DNA of 24,764 bases from an uncultured Actinomycetes bacterium (GCA_937888775.1 CALAQT010000281.1:1-24764), one strand, 5' to 3'; positions 8,045 through 16,345 are shown, counted from the first letter of the stretch. Numbers and translations are program-made. The notes: generated from the letters alone by a model not told the origin.

Positions 8045-9444
8045 GTCGACCTCCCACTCGCCGCGGCGACGGGCTCGGTGCCGGCCCCGTGACCGTTGGT
8101 CGCAGGCGAAGGCCGGCTGGCCCGCATCGAGCCGGGGCGGCGTTGGCGGGTGCCGCGGACGATCTCAGGCGGCGCCGGGATTCGAGGGATCGTCACCCGC
8201 CTAACCGGAACGCCCTTCATCCGCGCCGAGGGCAGCTCGAGCAGATGCGCGACCTCGGCCGCTGACACCAGCGAGCGGAACGACGGGATCAGCGGCCCGA
8301 GTGCTCGCGGGAAGCGGCGGCGGTAGAGGCCCTGGCGGACGATCATCCACCGGCGGTGTAGGCGGTTCTCGCCGCGGCGAGACTGCACGGCGGCGGCGAC
8401 CGTCTTGCATGCGTCGCGGGTGTCGGCGGCGACTACCGCCTCGAGCCAGAACAGGCCGCGGTTCTGGGTGCGCTCCGCGGCGCGCATCTCTGCGCGGTTA
8501 AACGTCGACGACAGTCCGCCCTCGGGCAGACCCCACCGTTCCTGGCGCACGAGCTTGTTCTCGTGACGACGATACAGCTGGCGCGCGAGCTCCTCGAAGA
8601 ACGACGGGGTCGGGGTCAGCTGGAAGCGCACCAGCGACGGCACGGCGACCCCGACCTGGGCGCGCGCGATCTGCTCAAGCGGCGCGGACGCCTGCTCCTC
8701 GCTGTCGGCGATCAGCGAGTACACGAAGCTTCGCTCCTTGCGGAAGCGCATCACGCACCCGGGCTCGCGCAGCACGCCGGCCCGCGGCCGGGGCTGCTCG
8801 CCGTGCGTTCGGCCGAGCCTGACGTCGGGGTAGGCGGCGCTGATCGCGCCGTCGAGCGCGCTCACGGATTCGGGTTCGCAGCGGATGTTGATCGACCACT
8901 CCATCTCCAGCCGGCCGCCGGCGTTCGGCGCGGTGCCGCAGATCAGCTCGAGCGCGAGGTAGGGCTGCCCGTGGCGGACGCGGTCGGCCGGCCAGGCGCG
9001 CACGATGTTCGCGATCGACTCGACCATGTCCTCGAGGTCCTGGCCCTTCGCCTGGTCGTGGGTCGAGGGGTGAAGCTCGTAAAGCCCGTACACCCGCCGG
9101 CTGCGACGCCGCACCCGCCGCCCGACCAGCAGCATCGCGAGCACCCCGATCAGCAGGACCCCGGCCGCGCATTCGAGCCCGACGCGCTCGAGCAGCGCGA
9201 ACGAGCCGCCGCTCCCCGAGGACAGGCTTCGCCGGACTCGGGCGCTCGCGGGCACGCGAGCGGAGCGCGCGCGACGTGCGATATTCGCGATCCCGTTCGT
9301 ATGGGCCGTACCCGCGACGGGGCGGGATGCGATCGGAAGCGTGAACGGGTGCAGCATGTGGGAGAGGTGCCCCAACATCAGGACCGAGGCCCCGAGCCCG
9401 CCGGCGACCAGCAGCATGCAGAGCAGGAGCCGACCGGGTCTCAT
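8041..9444 (-). CDS. Two-TM T4SS-associated membrane protein (likely partner of the coupling ATPase)
   Basis: A 467-aa protein with a hydrophobic segment at residues 5-23, an extracytoplasmic-looking Arg/Ser/Gly-rich stretch, a second hydrophobic segment at about 91-108 followed by a very basic stop-transfer run, and then a soluble cytoplasmic region of about 350 residues. The tail is Pro/Ala/Gly-rich. No catalytic motif is visible. Position (directly before a soluble VirD4-like ATPase, GTGA overlap) and topology suggest it provides the membrane part that VirD4/TraG proteins normally carry in the same chain, making this a split coupling protein. Similar large membrane proteins precede coupling ATPases in other actinobacterial conjugative clusters, but I cannot name the family with confidence. 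Its ATG overlaps the preceding stop as ATGA. Confidence 0.7.
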   Translation of the reverse strand: MRPGRLLLCMLLVAGGLGASVLMLGHLSHMLHPFTLPIASRPVAGTAHTNGIANIARRARSARVPASARVRRSLSSGSGGSFALLERVGLECAAGVLLIGVLAMLLVGRRVRRRSRRVYGLYELHPSTHDQAKGQDLEDMVESIANIVRAWPADRVRHGQPYLALELICGTAPNAGGRLEMEWSINIRCEPESVSALDGAISAAYPDVRLGRTHGEQPRPRAGVLREPGCVMRFRKERSFVYSLIADSEEQASAPLEQIARAQVGVAVPSLVRFQLTPTPSFFEELARQLYRRHENKLVRQERWGLPEGGLSSTFNRAEMRAAERTQNRGLFWLEAVVAADTRDACKTVAAAVQSRRGENRLHRRWMIVRQGLYRRRFPRALGPLIPSFRSLVSAAEVAHLLELPSARMKGVPVRRVTIPRIPAPPEIVRGTRQRRPGSMRASRPSPATNGHGAGTEPVAAASGRST

Positions 9445-10106
9445 AGGTTCACGAAGGCCTCGAGCACGGCGGCGAGCGCGAGTGCGGACATGCTGAGCGC
9501 CGCCACCGCGAGCACGTGTCGGATCGGGAGCCGGCGGTTTCGGCCCTGCAGGTAGAGCGCGAGCGCGAGCGAGTACGCGGCGAGCTCGACCGGCCCGTGC
9601 GGCAGCGCTGCTCGCACCATGCGCGTGCCGTAGGCGCCGAAGCTCGTGCCGACGATGATCACGTTCGCCGCAATCGCTGCGCCGAGCAGCGCCTCGCCGA
9701 GCCGCCGCAGCGTCTGGTGAACAACCCCGGGCTGACCGTTGCGCGCCGCCGGATACCCCGACTGGGCGATGAGCAGCATCCCCCAGACGGCCGCGAGCGC
9801 GCGCAGGTTGTGGATGAAGATGCTGGCCGCCTCGCCGGGGCTGGCCGGAATCCCGGCGAACGGGAACGCCAGCCAGCGCCGCGCGTTGACGGCGAATCCC
9901 GCACGTACGACCAGCGCGATCAGAACGACGGCGATCGTGATCACGCCGGCGGTGCGCGCCGCGAGCTGAGCCGTCTCGGCTCTCGTGGGTGCCTCGACGA
10001 GCGAGGCTTCATTGGCTGGTCGGGTGACGTTGAGCTCTGGGGGCGTTTGATCGCGCGATGCCGAGGTGGCGGCCGGCCATCGCAGCTCATTCCGATGGCT
10101 GGTCAT
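9441..10106 (-). CDS. SpoIIM-like polytopic membrane protein
   Basis: A 221-aa integral membrane protein with about five hydrophobic segments (roughly 51-73, 94-114, 136-158, 170-186, 196-217) after a polar N-terminus of about 45 residues. The pattern FIHNLRALAA followed later by PHGPVELAAY resembles the stage II sporulation protein M / DUF95 family, where a conserved HG-x-x-E motif lies in a membrane helix. I start it at the ATG at 10106, which overlaps the stop of the MinD-like gene (ATGA); longer frames upstream are Arg-rich and lie inside that gene. The stop also forms an ATGA with the next gene. In this operon it is more likely a membrane partner for the MinD-like protein or channel than a sporulation protein. 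The SpoIIM resemblance is moderate. Confidence 0.65.
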   Translation of the reverse strand: MTSHRNELRWPAATSASRDQTPPELNVTRPANEASLVEAPTRAETAQLAARTAGVITIAVVLIALVVRAGFAVNARRWLAFPFAGIPASPGEAASIFIHNLRALAAVWGMLLIAQSGYPAARNGQPGVVHQTLRRLGEALLGAAIAANVIIVGTSFGAYGTRMVRAALPHGPVELAAYSLALALYLQGRNRRLPIRHVLAVAALSMSALALAAVLEAFVNL

Positions 10107-10897
10107 CTCCTCAGAGCTCCGAGAATCGCTTGCACCGGAACCTGCGCCGCCTCCGCCGCAGCGGCGAGCTTGTCCGCGTCGAGGCCAGATAGGTGCGGTA
10201 CGAGCACGAGCGGCGCCCGCCGGTCGGCGGCGATCCGCCTGAGTTCGCGCAGCGGCGCGTTCGCCTGCCGCACATCGTTCCGGGCGACAACGAGCTCCTT
10301 GCCAGCCATCCGGGGAGCGGCGTCTAGCACTCGCCGGCCGCTGCTCACGCCATGCGATGTCGCGGTCAGCATCCACGCGACGTGCGTCGCCGCCGCAGCG
10401 GCGGTCTGCTCGACCTCGCTGGCGAGCGTGCCGCAGTCGATCACGGTCAGCCCGTGCGCCTCGCGCGCGTCGGCGAGCAGCTCCCGGACCTGGTCGTAGG
10501 CCCGGGGCGATGAGAACTCGGGCCCAGCCGCGAGCACCCGCAGGCCGTCTCGCCCGACGGCGTAGATGCCGCCGCCGAGCGCGACGCCTGCGGCGCACTG
10601 CTGGGCGAGCTCGCCGAGCGAGCGCGGGACCTCGACGCCGGCGCACGCGGCGAGACCGCCGCTCGGCCCGCCCGTGTCGGCGACGAGGACCGGATCGGTC
10701 CGTTGCCGGACGGCGGCAAGTGCGATCAGGTAGGACAGGGTGGTCACGCCGGCACCGCCGGCCAGCCCGCAGACCGCAAGGATCGGCCCGAGACGAACCG
10801 GCGCCGCGGCGGGAGATCCGTTAGCGCCGGTGAACGCGGGCTCGGGCACGGGGACCCAGCCGATCCGCTTCGGTGCCTCAGCGGTCGCGGCCGTCAT
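10103..10897 (-). CDS. MinD/ParA-like P-loop protein with degenerate Walker A (CpaE/TadZ-like)
   Basis: A 264-aa protein with the SIMIBI/MinD layout: a P-loop position at about 46-53 (AGGAGVTT), a switch-like LVADTGGPSGGL (71-82) and a Walker B-like TVIDCGT (151-157), followed by a stretch about where MinD-type proteins contact partners or membrane. The P-loop lacks both the signature lysine (KGG) and the catalytic lysine (GKT). Similar decay occurs in CpaE/TadZ localisation proteins, so a structural positioning role is more likely than ATP-driven movement. The start overlaps the virB4-like gene by 20 bases and is preceded by a strong AAGGAG (10905-10910, 7-base spacing), one of only two clear Shine-Dalgarno sites in the operon. 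It is followed by the SpoIIM-like gene through ATGA. I infer it helps place or assemble the T4SS machine. Confidence 0.75.
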   Translation of the reverse strand: MTAATAEAPKRIGWVPVPEPAFTGANGSPAAAPVRLGPILAVCGLAGGAGVTTLSYLIALAAVRQRTDPVLVADTGGPSGGLAACAGVEVPRSLGELAQQCAAGVALGGGIYAVGRDGLRVLAAGPEFSSPRAYDQVRELLADAREAHGLTVIDCGTLASEVEQTAAAAATHVAWMLTATSHGVSSGRRVLDAAPRMAGKELVVARNDVRQANAPLRELRRIAADRRAPLVLVPHLSGLDADKLAAAAEAAQVPVQAILGALRR

Positions 10898-13562
10898 CGC
10901 GCGGCTCCTTGGGCTGGTCGCGGTGCGCGCGAGTGCCGCGCCGCGCGAGCGCGTTGATCGCCGCCCAGACGTCGCCGTCGTGCTCGGCGATCATCTCGTC
11001 GCGGATCGCGACTTCGGTCGGGTCGGAGGTGAACGCCCAGTACTCGCTCGGACCGACACGCAGCGTGACCTTGCCGTGCCCGCGCGCGCCGTTGAGCCAC
11101 AGCATCTGCGCGTGGCGGCCCTTGACCGTCTTCAGCCGCCCGAGTTCGTTCGCTTCGCGCTCTGAGAGCTCGACGGTCTCGGCGATGAACGGGATCTCCT
11201 GCGGGTTCTGGGCGAGCAGCAGCTGCTGGGCGGAGTTGCGCACCAGCGCCTTGCCGTAGTCGGTGTTGAAGTCAGACAGCTGCTGGCTCATCACGATCAG
11301 CGCCAGTCCGAGATGCCGGGCGCGGCGGGCGAGGTCGTTGGCGTACTCGCCGGTTTCGTCGCGGCGGATCAGATGCCAGGCCTCGTCGATCAGCATCATC
11401 GATCGGCCGAGGAACATGGGAGCGCCCGGCTTGACCGCATCGGCGCGGTGCGTCGCCCAGTGCCGCTGCACGGTGCCGGTGACGTACTCCATGATCGCGA
11501 ACATCACGAGCTGCAGCTGGCTCTCCGGGCAGGTGCGCGTGTCGAAGATCACCAGCGGACTGTCGAGCGGAACGGTCGTTGGGCGGTCGAGCAGGTAGGC
11601 GTAGGTGCCCTCCCCGCAGTACTCCGACAGCTGGTCGGCGAGGTTGCGCAGCGTCGCCGCGATCTCAGGCGCATCGGCCTTGTGCGCGTCATCAGCCTGC
11701 GCACGCAGCTCCTCGCGCAGCAGCGACTCAGTCGGTGAGCCGCCGAGCCCGGCCGCCTTCCCGTAGACCGCCCGGATGCCGGAAGCGAGCATCCCGAGCT
11801 GCTGGCCGTCGAGGCGACCCATCATCACCTGGTGAAGCGCGATCAGGAACGCGATCTTCTCCCGCGGCACCTTCGCCGGCTCGGGCACATCCCACGGGTT
11901 CAGCGCGTACGGCGACCCCTCGGTGCCGATCTCGATCTGCTGTGCCCCATCGACGAGCCGGGAGAGGGTCTCGTAGTGGCCGGCGCGGTCGATCACGAAC
12001 GCGCGCGCGCCGAGCGCCACCGACCGGGACATCAGCACGTTGGCGCTCAAAGTCTTGCCCGCTCCGCTACGCCCGGCGATGAGCAGCGTGTGATTGGGGT
12101 GCTGTTCGTCGTAGAGGTTCAGCAGCTCGACCGTCCGCCCCGGGTCGGCGAACGCGAACGGGATCCCGGTCGGCGACCCGCACTTGGTCCCCACCAGCGG
12201 CAGCATGTCCGCAGCGTTCACCGTCGGGTACTTCCGCACGTGGGCGAGCACGTCGCGTCCGAGCGGCAGCGTGCTCTCCCACAGCTGCTGCTGGCGGAAG
12301 GTACCGGCATTGACCTTGCAGTCCCCGGCGGACTCGATCTGCTCGGCGCAGAAGTCGACCGCCTCGGACAGAGCAGCCAGGTCCGGGTCGGGTCCCCGGG
12401 CGCGCAGCTTCTCGTAAACCGAGACGTGGAACAGCCCTGTCTGCTGGCCCGAGGCGAGCTGGCCGAGCAGCCCCTCGTACTCGCGCTCCTGCACGTAGCG
12501 GTCAAAGTCGGGCACGCGGCCCCGGGACTCGGCGCCACGGTTGATCGTGAACAACCGCCGGTAGGCGAGCTTCAGGCGCTGCCGCTCGCGACGACGCTCG
12601 AGCGCGTGCACGTACACGCAGAGCGTGAACGGCTGGCGGGTCAGCATCGCCCCATGCAGCCACCCCATGCTCGTCCGCCCGGCGGTCGTCGCGACCACGA
12701 TCGTCTGCTCCGCATCGCGATCGACATGGGCGAGATGCGAGTCGCGCTCGAAATCGAGGCTCGAGCCGGCGATCGCCTCCCGCAACCGCGCGCCCGCCTG
12801 GATCGCCGCGTCGCGCTCGACCGGCGCGTCGAGCTCCCCGAGCAGCTCCCCCACACCCGCTGGGCGCCTCCCCCGGTCCGCCTTGGTCGGGTTAAAGCAC
12901 GACCACAGCAGGTGCACGACCTGCTCGCCATCGAGCAGCTCCGTCGCCATCCCCTCCGCCTCGAGCTCCGAACGCAGCGCGTCGACGCGACCGAGGTGCT
13001 CACGCACCGCCCGCCGATGCGTGGCCAGCGTGCGCTCAAGCGGAGCCGTCGGGAGCTTCCCGCGCCGCGCATACGCGAGCGCGGCGCGCGCGACGTGTTG
13101 GCGCGGCAGGAACGGAACCACCACGTAGTGGCTTACCTCCACCGCCGCCTGGCTATCGGCGTGGAGTCGCAGCGATTCCTCGAGCGCCGCGTGCAGCCGC
13201 CACCGAGACAGCGACAGCGGATCGCGCGCGGGCCGCTCGCGGCTCGGGGGCGGTCCCGCACTCGCCTCCACCTCACGCCGTGACTCGTCCACCAGCTCGG
13301 CGAGATTCACCGGCCGGCCCTCCACGAGGATCTGGATCCGCTCGTCGGCGTGCAGCTGGGAGATCAGCCGCTGGAACGTCCCGGCCGCCTTCTCGCGCTC
13401 CTCGCCGGACATCAGCAGCGGATTCACCGGCGACACCCTGAAGATCCGTACGAACGCACCCTCGCTCGTCACGACCAGACCCGAACGGTCGACCGTCTCC
13501 ACCCCGAGCAGCTCGCCCGCCTCGCGCAGCTCCTCACGCCTGCGCTTGACGACCTCGATCAT
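10878..13562 (-). CDS. VirB4/TraC-type T4SS ATPase
   Basis: Predicted cytoplasmic motor of the type IV secretion channel (894 aa from the ATG at 13562). The N-terminal half (about residues 1-470) matches the VirB4 N-domain in size. The motor domain has Walker A GRSGAGKT (497-504) after NHTLLIA, FVIDRAGHY (about 523-531), ALNPWDVP, Walker B MMLIDEAWH (722-730), and a late VMSQQLSDF typical of VirB4/TraC proteins. I choose this ATG because the family-like sequence begins there and it forms an ATGA with the stop of the small upstream ORF. Extension to a TTG at 13718 would add 52 residues of unconvincing sequence. A GGGGGG run 12-17 bases upstream may help initiation. The tail is basic and polar. 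Function by family: energising pilus assembly or substrate transfer together with the coupling ATPase and TrbL-like protein. Confidence 0.88.
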   Translation of the reverse strand: MIEVVKRRREELREAGELLGVETVDRSGLVVTSEGAFVRIFRVSPVNPLLMSGEEREKAAGTFQRLISQLHADERIQILVEGRPVNLAELVDESRREVEASAGPPPSRERPARDPLSLSRWRLHAALEESLRLHADSQAAVEVSHYVVVPFLPRQHVARAALAYARRGKLPTAPLERTLATHRRAVREHLGRVDALRSELEAEGMATELLDGEQVVHLLWSCFNPTKADRGRRPAGVGELLGELDAPVERDAAIQAGARLREAIAGSSLDFERDSHLAHVDRDAEQTIVVATTAGRTSMGWLHGAMLTRQPFTLCVYVHALERRRERQRLKLAYRRLFTINRGAESRGRVPDFDRYVQEREYEGLLGQLASGQQTGLFHVSVYEKLRARGPDPDLAALSEAVDFCAEQIESAGDCKVNAGTFRQQQLWESTLPLGRDVLAHVRKYPTVNAADMLPLVGTKCGSPTGIPFAFADPGRTVELLNLYDEQHPNHTLLIAGRSGAGKTLSANVLMSRSVALGARAFVIDRAGHYETLSRLVDGAQQIEIGTEGSPYALNPWDVPEPAKVPREKIAFLIALHQVMMGRLDGQQLGMLASGIRAVYGKAAGLGGSPTESLLREELRAQADDAHKADAPEIAATLRNLADQLSEYCGEGTYAYLLDRPTTVPLDSPLVIFDTRTCPESQLQLVMFAIMEYVTGTVQRHWATHRADAVKPGAPMFLGRSMMLIDEAWHLIRRDETGEYANDLARRARHLGLALIVMSQQLSDFNTDYGKALVRNSAQQLLLAQNPQEIPFIAETVELSEREANELGRLKTVKGRHAQMLWLNGARGHGKVTLRVGPSEYWAFTSDPTEVAIRDEMIAEHDGDVWAAINALARRGTRAHRDQPKEPRDDGRDR
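10905..10910 (-). promoter_or_regulatory. Shine-Dalgarno site of the MinD-like gene
   Basis: AAGGAG lies 7 bases before the ATG at 10897, inside the 3' end of the virB4-like gene. It fixes the start and suggests independent ribosome loading for this gene. Confidence 0.75.
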
Positions 13563-13690
13563 CGCCGGCCAGCCCCCCGTGCAGCCATGACGACGAGCGC
13601 CTCGGTCCGGGCGGGTTCCGAGCGCACTGAACGCGAGGCGAATCGTCGACGGGCGCTCGGGAGCTTCGGTGGTGTCGTCGGGACGGTCAC
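13559..13690 (-). CDS. Possible 43-aa basic protein between the PrgI-like and VirB4-like genes
   Basis: A GTG start at 13690 overlaps the PrgI-like stop as GTGA, and the TGA stop overlaps the virB4-like ATG as ATGA. The ORF therefore fills the otherwise 124-base gap exactly, with the same 4-base overlaps used across the operon. The predicted 43-aa product is Arg-rich (begins MTVPTTPPKLPSARRRF), with no transmembrane segment or known motif. Third-position GC is about 70%, but the overlapping frame that would extend virB4 scores the same, so composition does not decide. It could be a real small protein or only a translational bridge that carries ribosomes from the PrgI-like gene to virB4. Confidence 0.4.
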   Translation of the reverse strand: MTVPTTPPKLPSARRRFASRSVRSEPARTEALVVMAARGAGRR

Positions 13691-14073
13691 GGCGCGCCCC
13701 ACAGCAGGTCGGAGTCAAGGACCGCGGACGGCTCGCCGCCGCCGCCCCGATCGTCGTGGTCGGCGAGCACCGCGTATCCCGCGCACGCGCCCGCGCCCGG
13801 CAGGAAGCGCCCCCCGGTCCGGCGCCACCGGACCGCCGAGAGCACTACCGCCCCGAGGTCGAACTCGGTCTGCGAGGCCACGAACCCGGCGGCTACCGGC
13901 AGCCCGCCCACGTACACACCGGTCACGGCCGCGCCGATCCCATGGATCGGGCTCAGCCAGTTCGCCCACGCGAACCCGATCAGGATCCCGGCGACCATCG
14001 CGGCGATCTGCCCGACGGTGAAGTCCCAGCCGAATCGCAGCTTCGCCTCGAGATGCGCCGGGGCAGGGTTCAT
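13687..14073 (-). CDS. PrgI-like T4SS membrane protein
   Basis: A 128-aa protein with two closely spaced hydrophobic segments near the N-terminus (about 22-40 and 45-66), then a hydrophilic tail ending in a Gly/Asp-rich region. Size, topology and position directly before a VirB4-type ATPase match the PrgI family of Gram-positive T4SS, which is functionally compared with VirB3. By family it would link the ATPase to the membrane channel. Its ATG overlaps the TrbL-like stop (ATGA), and its stop overlaps a GTG of a small ORF. The assignment rests on topology and context; no catalytic motif is expected. Confidence 0.72.
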   Translation of the reverse strand: MNPAPAHLEAKLRFGWDFTVGQIAAMVAGILIGFAWANWLSPIHGIGAAVTGVYVGGLPVAAGFVASQTEFDLGAVVLSAVRWRRTGGRFLPGAGACAGYAVLADHDDRGGGGEPSAVLDSDLLWGAP

Positions 14074-15989
14074 GCGCCGCCGCCGTCATCGGATAGGGGT
14101 TGGTCCTGCGGTGCTCGCGCGCGGGTCCCGTTGCCGCCATTGCCGGTCGCGCTGCGGGCCGGTGTGGCTGTGGCTGAGTCGGCGCCGGATCCTGCGACTC
14201 TCCCGGCCGCTGGCTCGGCGCTTTCGCCGAACCCTGCCGTGGAATGGCCGCCATCGGAGAACGCTTGCGCTCGCACCTCGGGGCTGGCGGCGGCCAGGGT
14301 CCGGATCGCCTCGCGGTGCTCTGGCGTCCACTCGCCCAGCGCCTGGTAAGCGAGGTGCTGCCGCGCCCTGGGGCCGTGATCGGCGACCAGGCTCTCTACT
14401 GCTCCCTGGGTGGGCGCTGGGAGCGCGTCGAGCGCCTGCTTGGCCTGCCCGGCGGACACCGGCTGGCGCTGCTCGCGCAGCGCTGCCTCAAGTAGCTCCG
14501 CGTCGAAGTCGTCCTGCCGCCAGCTCGGCCGCTGCAGACCCCCACTCGCCGCAACCGCGCCCCGCTGGCTGGCCAGCGGCGGCGGCGAGTACGCGCGCCC
14601 GTTCGCGGCACCACGGACGCGTTGCAACCAGCCGGAGCCGGGCTGCGCCGAGCCGCCGGCGGTTCCGTTCGACGCCCCGCCCCTCGAGGCAGATGCCACA
14701 CCCGCACCAACGGCTGCGACAGCACCCGCCGGACCGCCGGCACTTGCAGCCTTGCTGGCGGCCAGCACGCTCTCGGCGCTCAGCCTTGCGCCCAAGCGAG
14801 AGTCGGTCGCCCGCGAGCGCTGATCGCTCGATCCGCCCTGTCCGCCCGCCCAGCTCGGCATGTGCTGGCGAGTGGCGTCACGCATCTGCGAGCCTGCCGC
14901 GTAGCTCACAGCGCGCGAGACGAAGCCACCGCTAACTGCGCCCGCGCCGAGCATCGCCATCTGCGCCAGGCGGCTCGGCAACAGCAGCATCAACCACAGC
15001 ATCGCGATCGCCGCCAGCGGCTCGAGCAACGCGTCGAAGAACCCCGAAGACCCCTTCAGGAACAGGCCGTCATTGAGCATCGCGCCGCTCGCGGCGAAGC
15101 ACACCGCCCAGATGAACGGCACCGCGAGGCAGACGACGAACGCGCGCGCGAGCACCCGCGGGATCCACGAGACCACGGGCGAGAGCACGATCGCGATCGG
15201 CATCCCGATGAACACCAGCACCGTCGAGATCGCGAGTGCCACCTTCATCATCAGCAGCCCCAGGAACAGGACGCTCGCGACCACCGCCATCGCGATGCTC
15301 ACAAACAGCCCCACCCCAAGGAAACCCAACCCAACTCCGGCGCCGACACCGACCGCGAGCAGGTTCGCGCTGGACTTCGTCACGCTCCCCGAACCCAGCA
15401 GGCCCGTGCTGGCGTCGTTCGCGAGCGCGACGGCCGTGTGAAACACCCACGGCCAGATCGGCAGCAGCAACGCCGCGCCGACGGTGCGCGCCAGCCCTTC
15501 GAGCGCCGAGCCGCCGCTGCCCGCCAGCCCGGCCACCCAGAACCTCGCGATCGAGATCGTCGCGACCGCTCCGAGCGCCGCGCCCGCCATCGCCAGCACC
15601 GTCTGCTCGGTCGCCGCCACATGCGATCCGGCCCGGGCGTAGTCGGGCACCGCGACCAGCCAGCCGAGTAGCTGCGTGTTGATGAACTTCGCGATCGGCG
15701 CGAACAGCGCGTGGATGATCGCGTCAAACGCCGTCACCGCCACCTTGCCGACGGTGCCTCCGATCACATGACCGATTCCGCCGAGGAGGCCGCCGATCAC
15801 CTTTCCCGGGCTCGGCAAGCCCAGCAGCCAAGCTCGAGCCGGTGCCGGGTCGAGAGCCGAAACAGCCAGCGTCGCTGCCAGGACGCCTGCGCCGACAGCC
15901 GGCAACTCCCAATGCCCGCGAACGAGCAGGCACGCGCGACCGGCGCACGGCACCCGTAGCCGATCCGCTTGGTGCTGGCGCACTCGCAT
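14070..15989 (-). CDS. TrbL/VirB6-like polytopic channel protein
   Basis: A 639-aa protein, starting at the ATG at 15989, five bases after the stop of the pilin-like gene. It has a hydrophobic N-terminal segment (about 31-50, possibly a signal), six or more further transmembrane segments between about residues 129 and 338, and a long soluble C-terminal region rich in Ala, Gly, Ser and Gln (about 365-639). This N-terminal membrane bundle plus low-complexity tail is characteristic of TrbL/VirB6 proteins of Gram-positive conjugation systems, which form the inner part of the transfer channel. The frame is open for 127 more codons upstream, but that part is Arg/Gly-rich, soluble and lies over the pilin-like gene, so I exclude it. 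No convincing Shine-Dalgarno is seen; coupling from the preceding gene is likely. Confidence 0.8.
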   Translation of the reverse strand: MRVRQHQADRLRVPCAGRACLLVRGHWELPAVGAGVLAATLAVSALDPAPARAWLLGLPSPGKVIGGLLGGIGHVIGGTVGKVAVTAFDAIIHALFAPIAKFINTQLLGWLVAVPDYARAGSHVAATEQTVLAMAGAALGAVATISIARFWVAGLAGSGGSALEGLARTVGAALLLPIWPWVFHTAVALANDASTGLLGSGSVTKSSANLLAVGVGAGVGLGFLGVGLFVSIAMAVVASVLFLGLLMMKVALAISTVLVFIGMPIAIVLSPVVSWIPRVLARAFVVCLAVPFIWAVCFAASGAMLNDGLFLKGSSGFFDALLEPLAAIAMLWLMLLLPSRLAQMAMLGAGAVSGGFVSRAVSYAAGSQMRDATRQHMPSWAGGQGGSSDQRSRATDSRLGARLSAESVLAASKAASAGGPAGAVAAVGAGVASASRGGASNGTAGGSAQPGSGWLQRVRGAANGRAYSPPPLASQRGAVAASGGLQRPSWRQDDFDAELLEAALREQRQPVSAGQAKQALDALPAPTQGAVESLVADHGPRARQHLAYQALGEWTPEHREAIRTLAAASPEVRAQAFSDGGHSTAGFGESAEPAAGRVAGSGADSATATPARSATGNGGNGTRARAPQDQPLSDDGGGA

Positions 15990-15994
15990 CGCAG

Positions 15995-16333
15995 CTAGTC
16001 GATCAGCGCCGTCACGCTGCCCAACAGCAGCAGGACACCCAGCGACGTGCCGACGATCTGCATCCCGCGCCGGCCACCGAACATCAACACCACCCCACCC
16101 GCCACCAGCGCCAGCGGAGCGACCGCCGCGACCATCACCAGCGCCGGCGTCAGCAGCGCATGCGCACCATTCACAAACCCGCCGATCCCCGACGCATTGC
16201 TCGGAATCCCCGCCGCCTTCATCACAAGATCGACACGCACCCCGCCCTGCACCAGGAGCCCGACGAGCACGGCCGTCAAGACGACGACGCCCACACCGGC
16301 CGTCAGGCGGCGAAAGCGATAGGCAATCAGCAC
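15995..16333 (-). CDS. VirB2/TrbC-like pilin candidate, first gene of the T4SS operon
   Basis: A 112-aa, strongly hydrophobic protein with a basic N-terminus and hydrophobic stretch (about 12-29, signal-like), a short polar region containing GIGGFVNGAHALL, and two hydrophobic helices (about 58-85 and 91-110) separated by a short basic turn (GGRRG). This is the usual layout of VirB2/TrbC pilin-type subunits, and the place at the head of the operon before a TrbL-like gene fits. It starts at GTG with an excellent AGGAGG 6 bases upstream (16340-16345), the best ribosome site in the operon, as expected for a highly expressed structural subunit. The family call rests on topology; it could instead be another small T4SS membrane protein. 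Confidence 0.65.
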   Translation of the reverse strand: MLIAYRFRRLTAGVGVVVLTAVLVGLLVQGGVRVDLVMKAAGIPSNASGIGGFVNGAHALLTPALVMVAAVAPLALVAGGVVLMFGGRRGMQIVGTSLGVLLLLGSVTALID

Positions 16334-16339
16334 GGTCTA

Positions 16340-16345
16340 CCTCCT
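16340..16345 (-). promoter_or_regulatory. Shine-Dalgarno site of the T4SS operon's first gene
   Basis: AGGAGG with 6-base spacing to the GTG at 16333. It decides this non-ATG start and marks the beginning of the operon. Confidence 0.85.

Noticed and set aside
11832..13283. 483-codon plus-strand open frame opposite the virB4-like gene
   Set aside because: Arg/His/Pro-rich antisense shadow typical of high-GC DNA; the minus-strand frame has complete VirB4 motifs.
13563..13718. 52-residue N-terminal extension of the VirB4-like protein from a TTG
   Set aside because: Not family-like and uses a rare start; the internal ATG at 13562 sits in an ATGA overlap with a bridging ORF.
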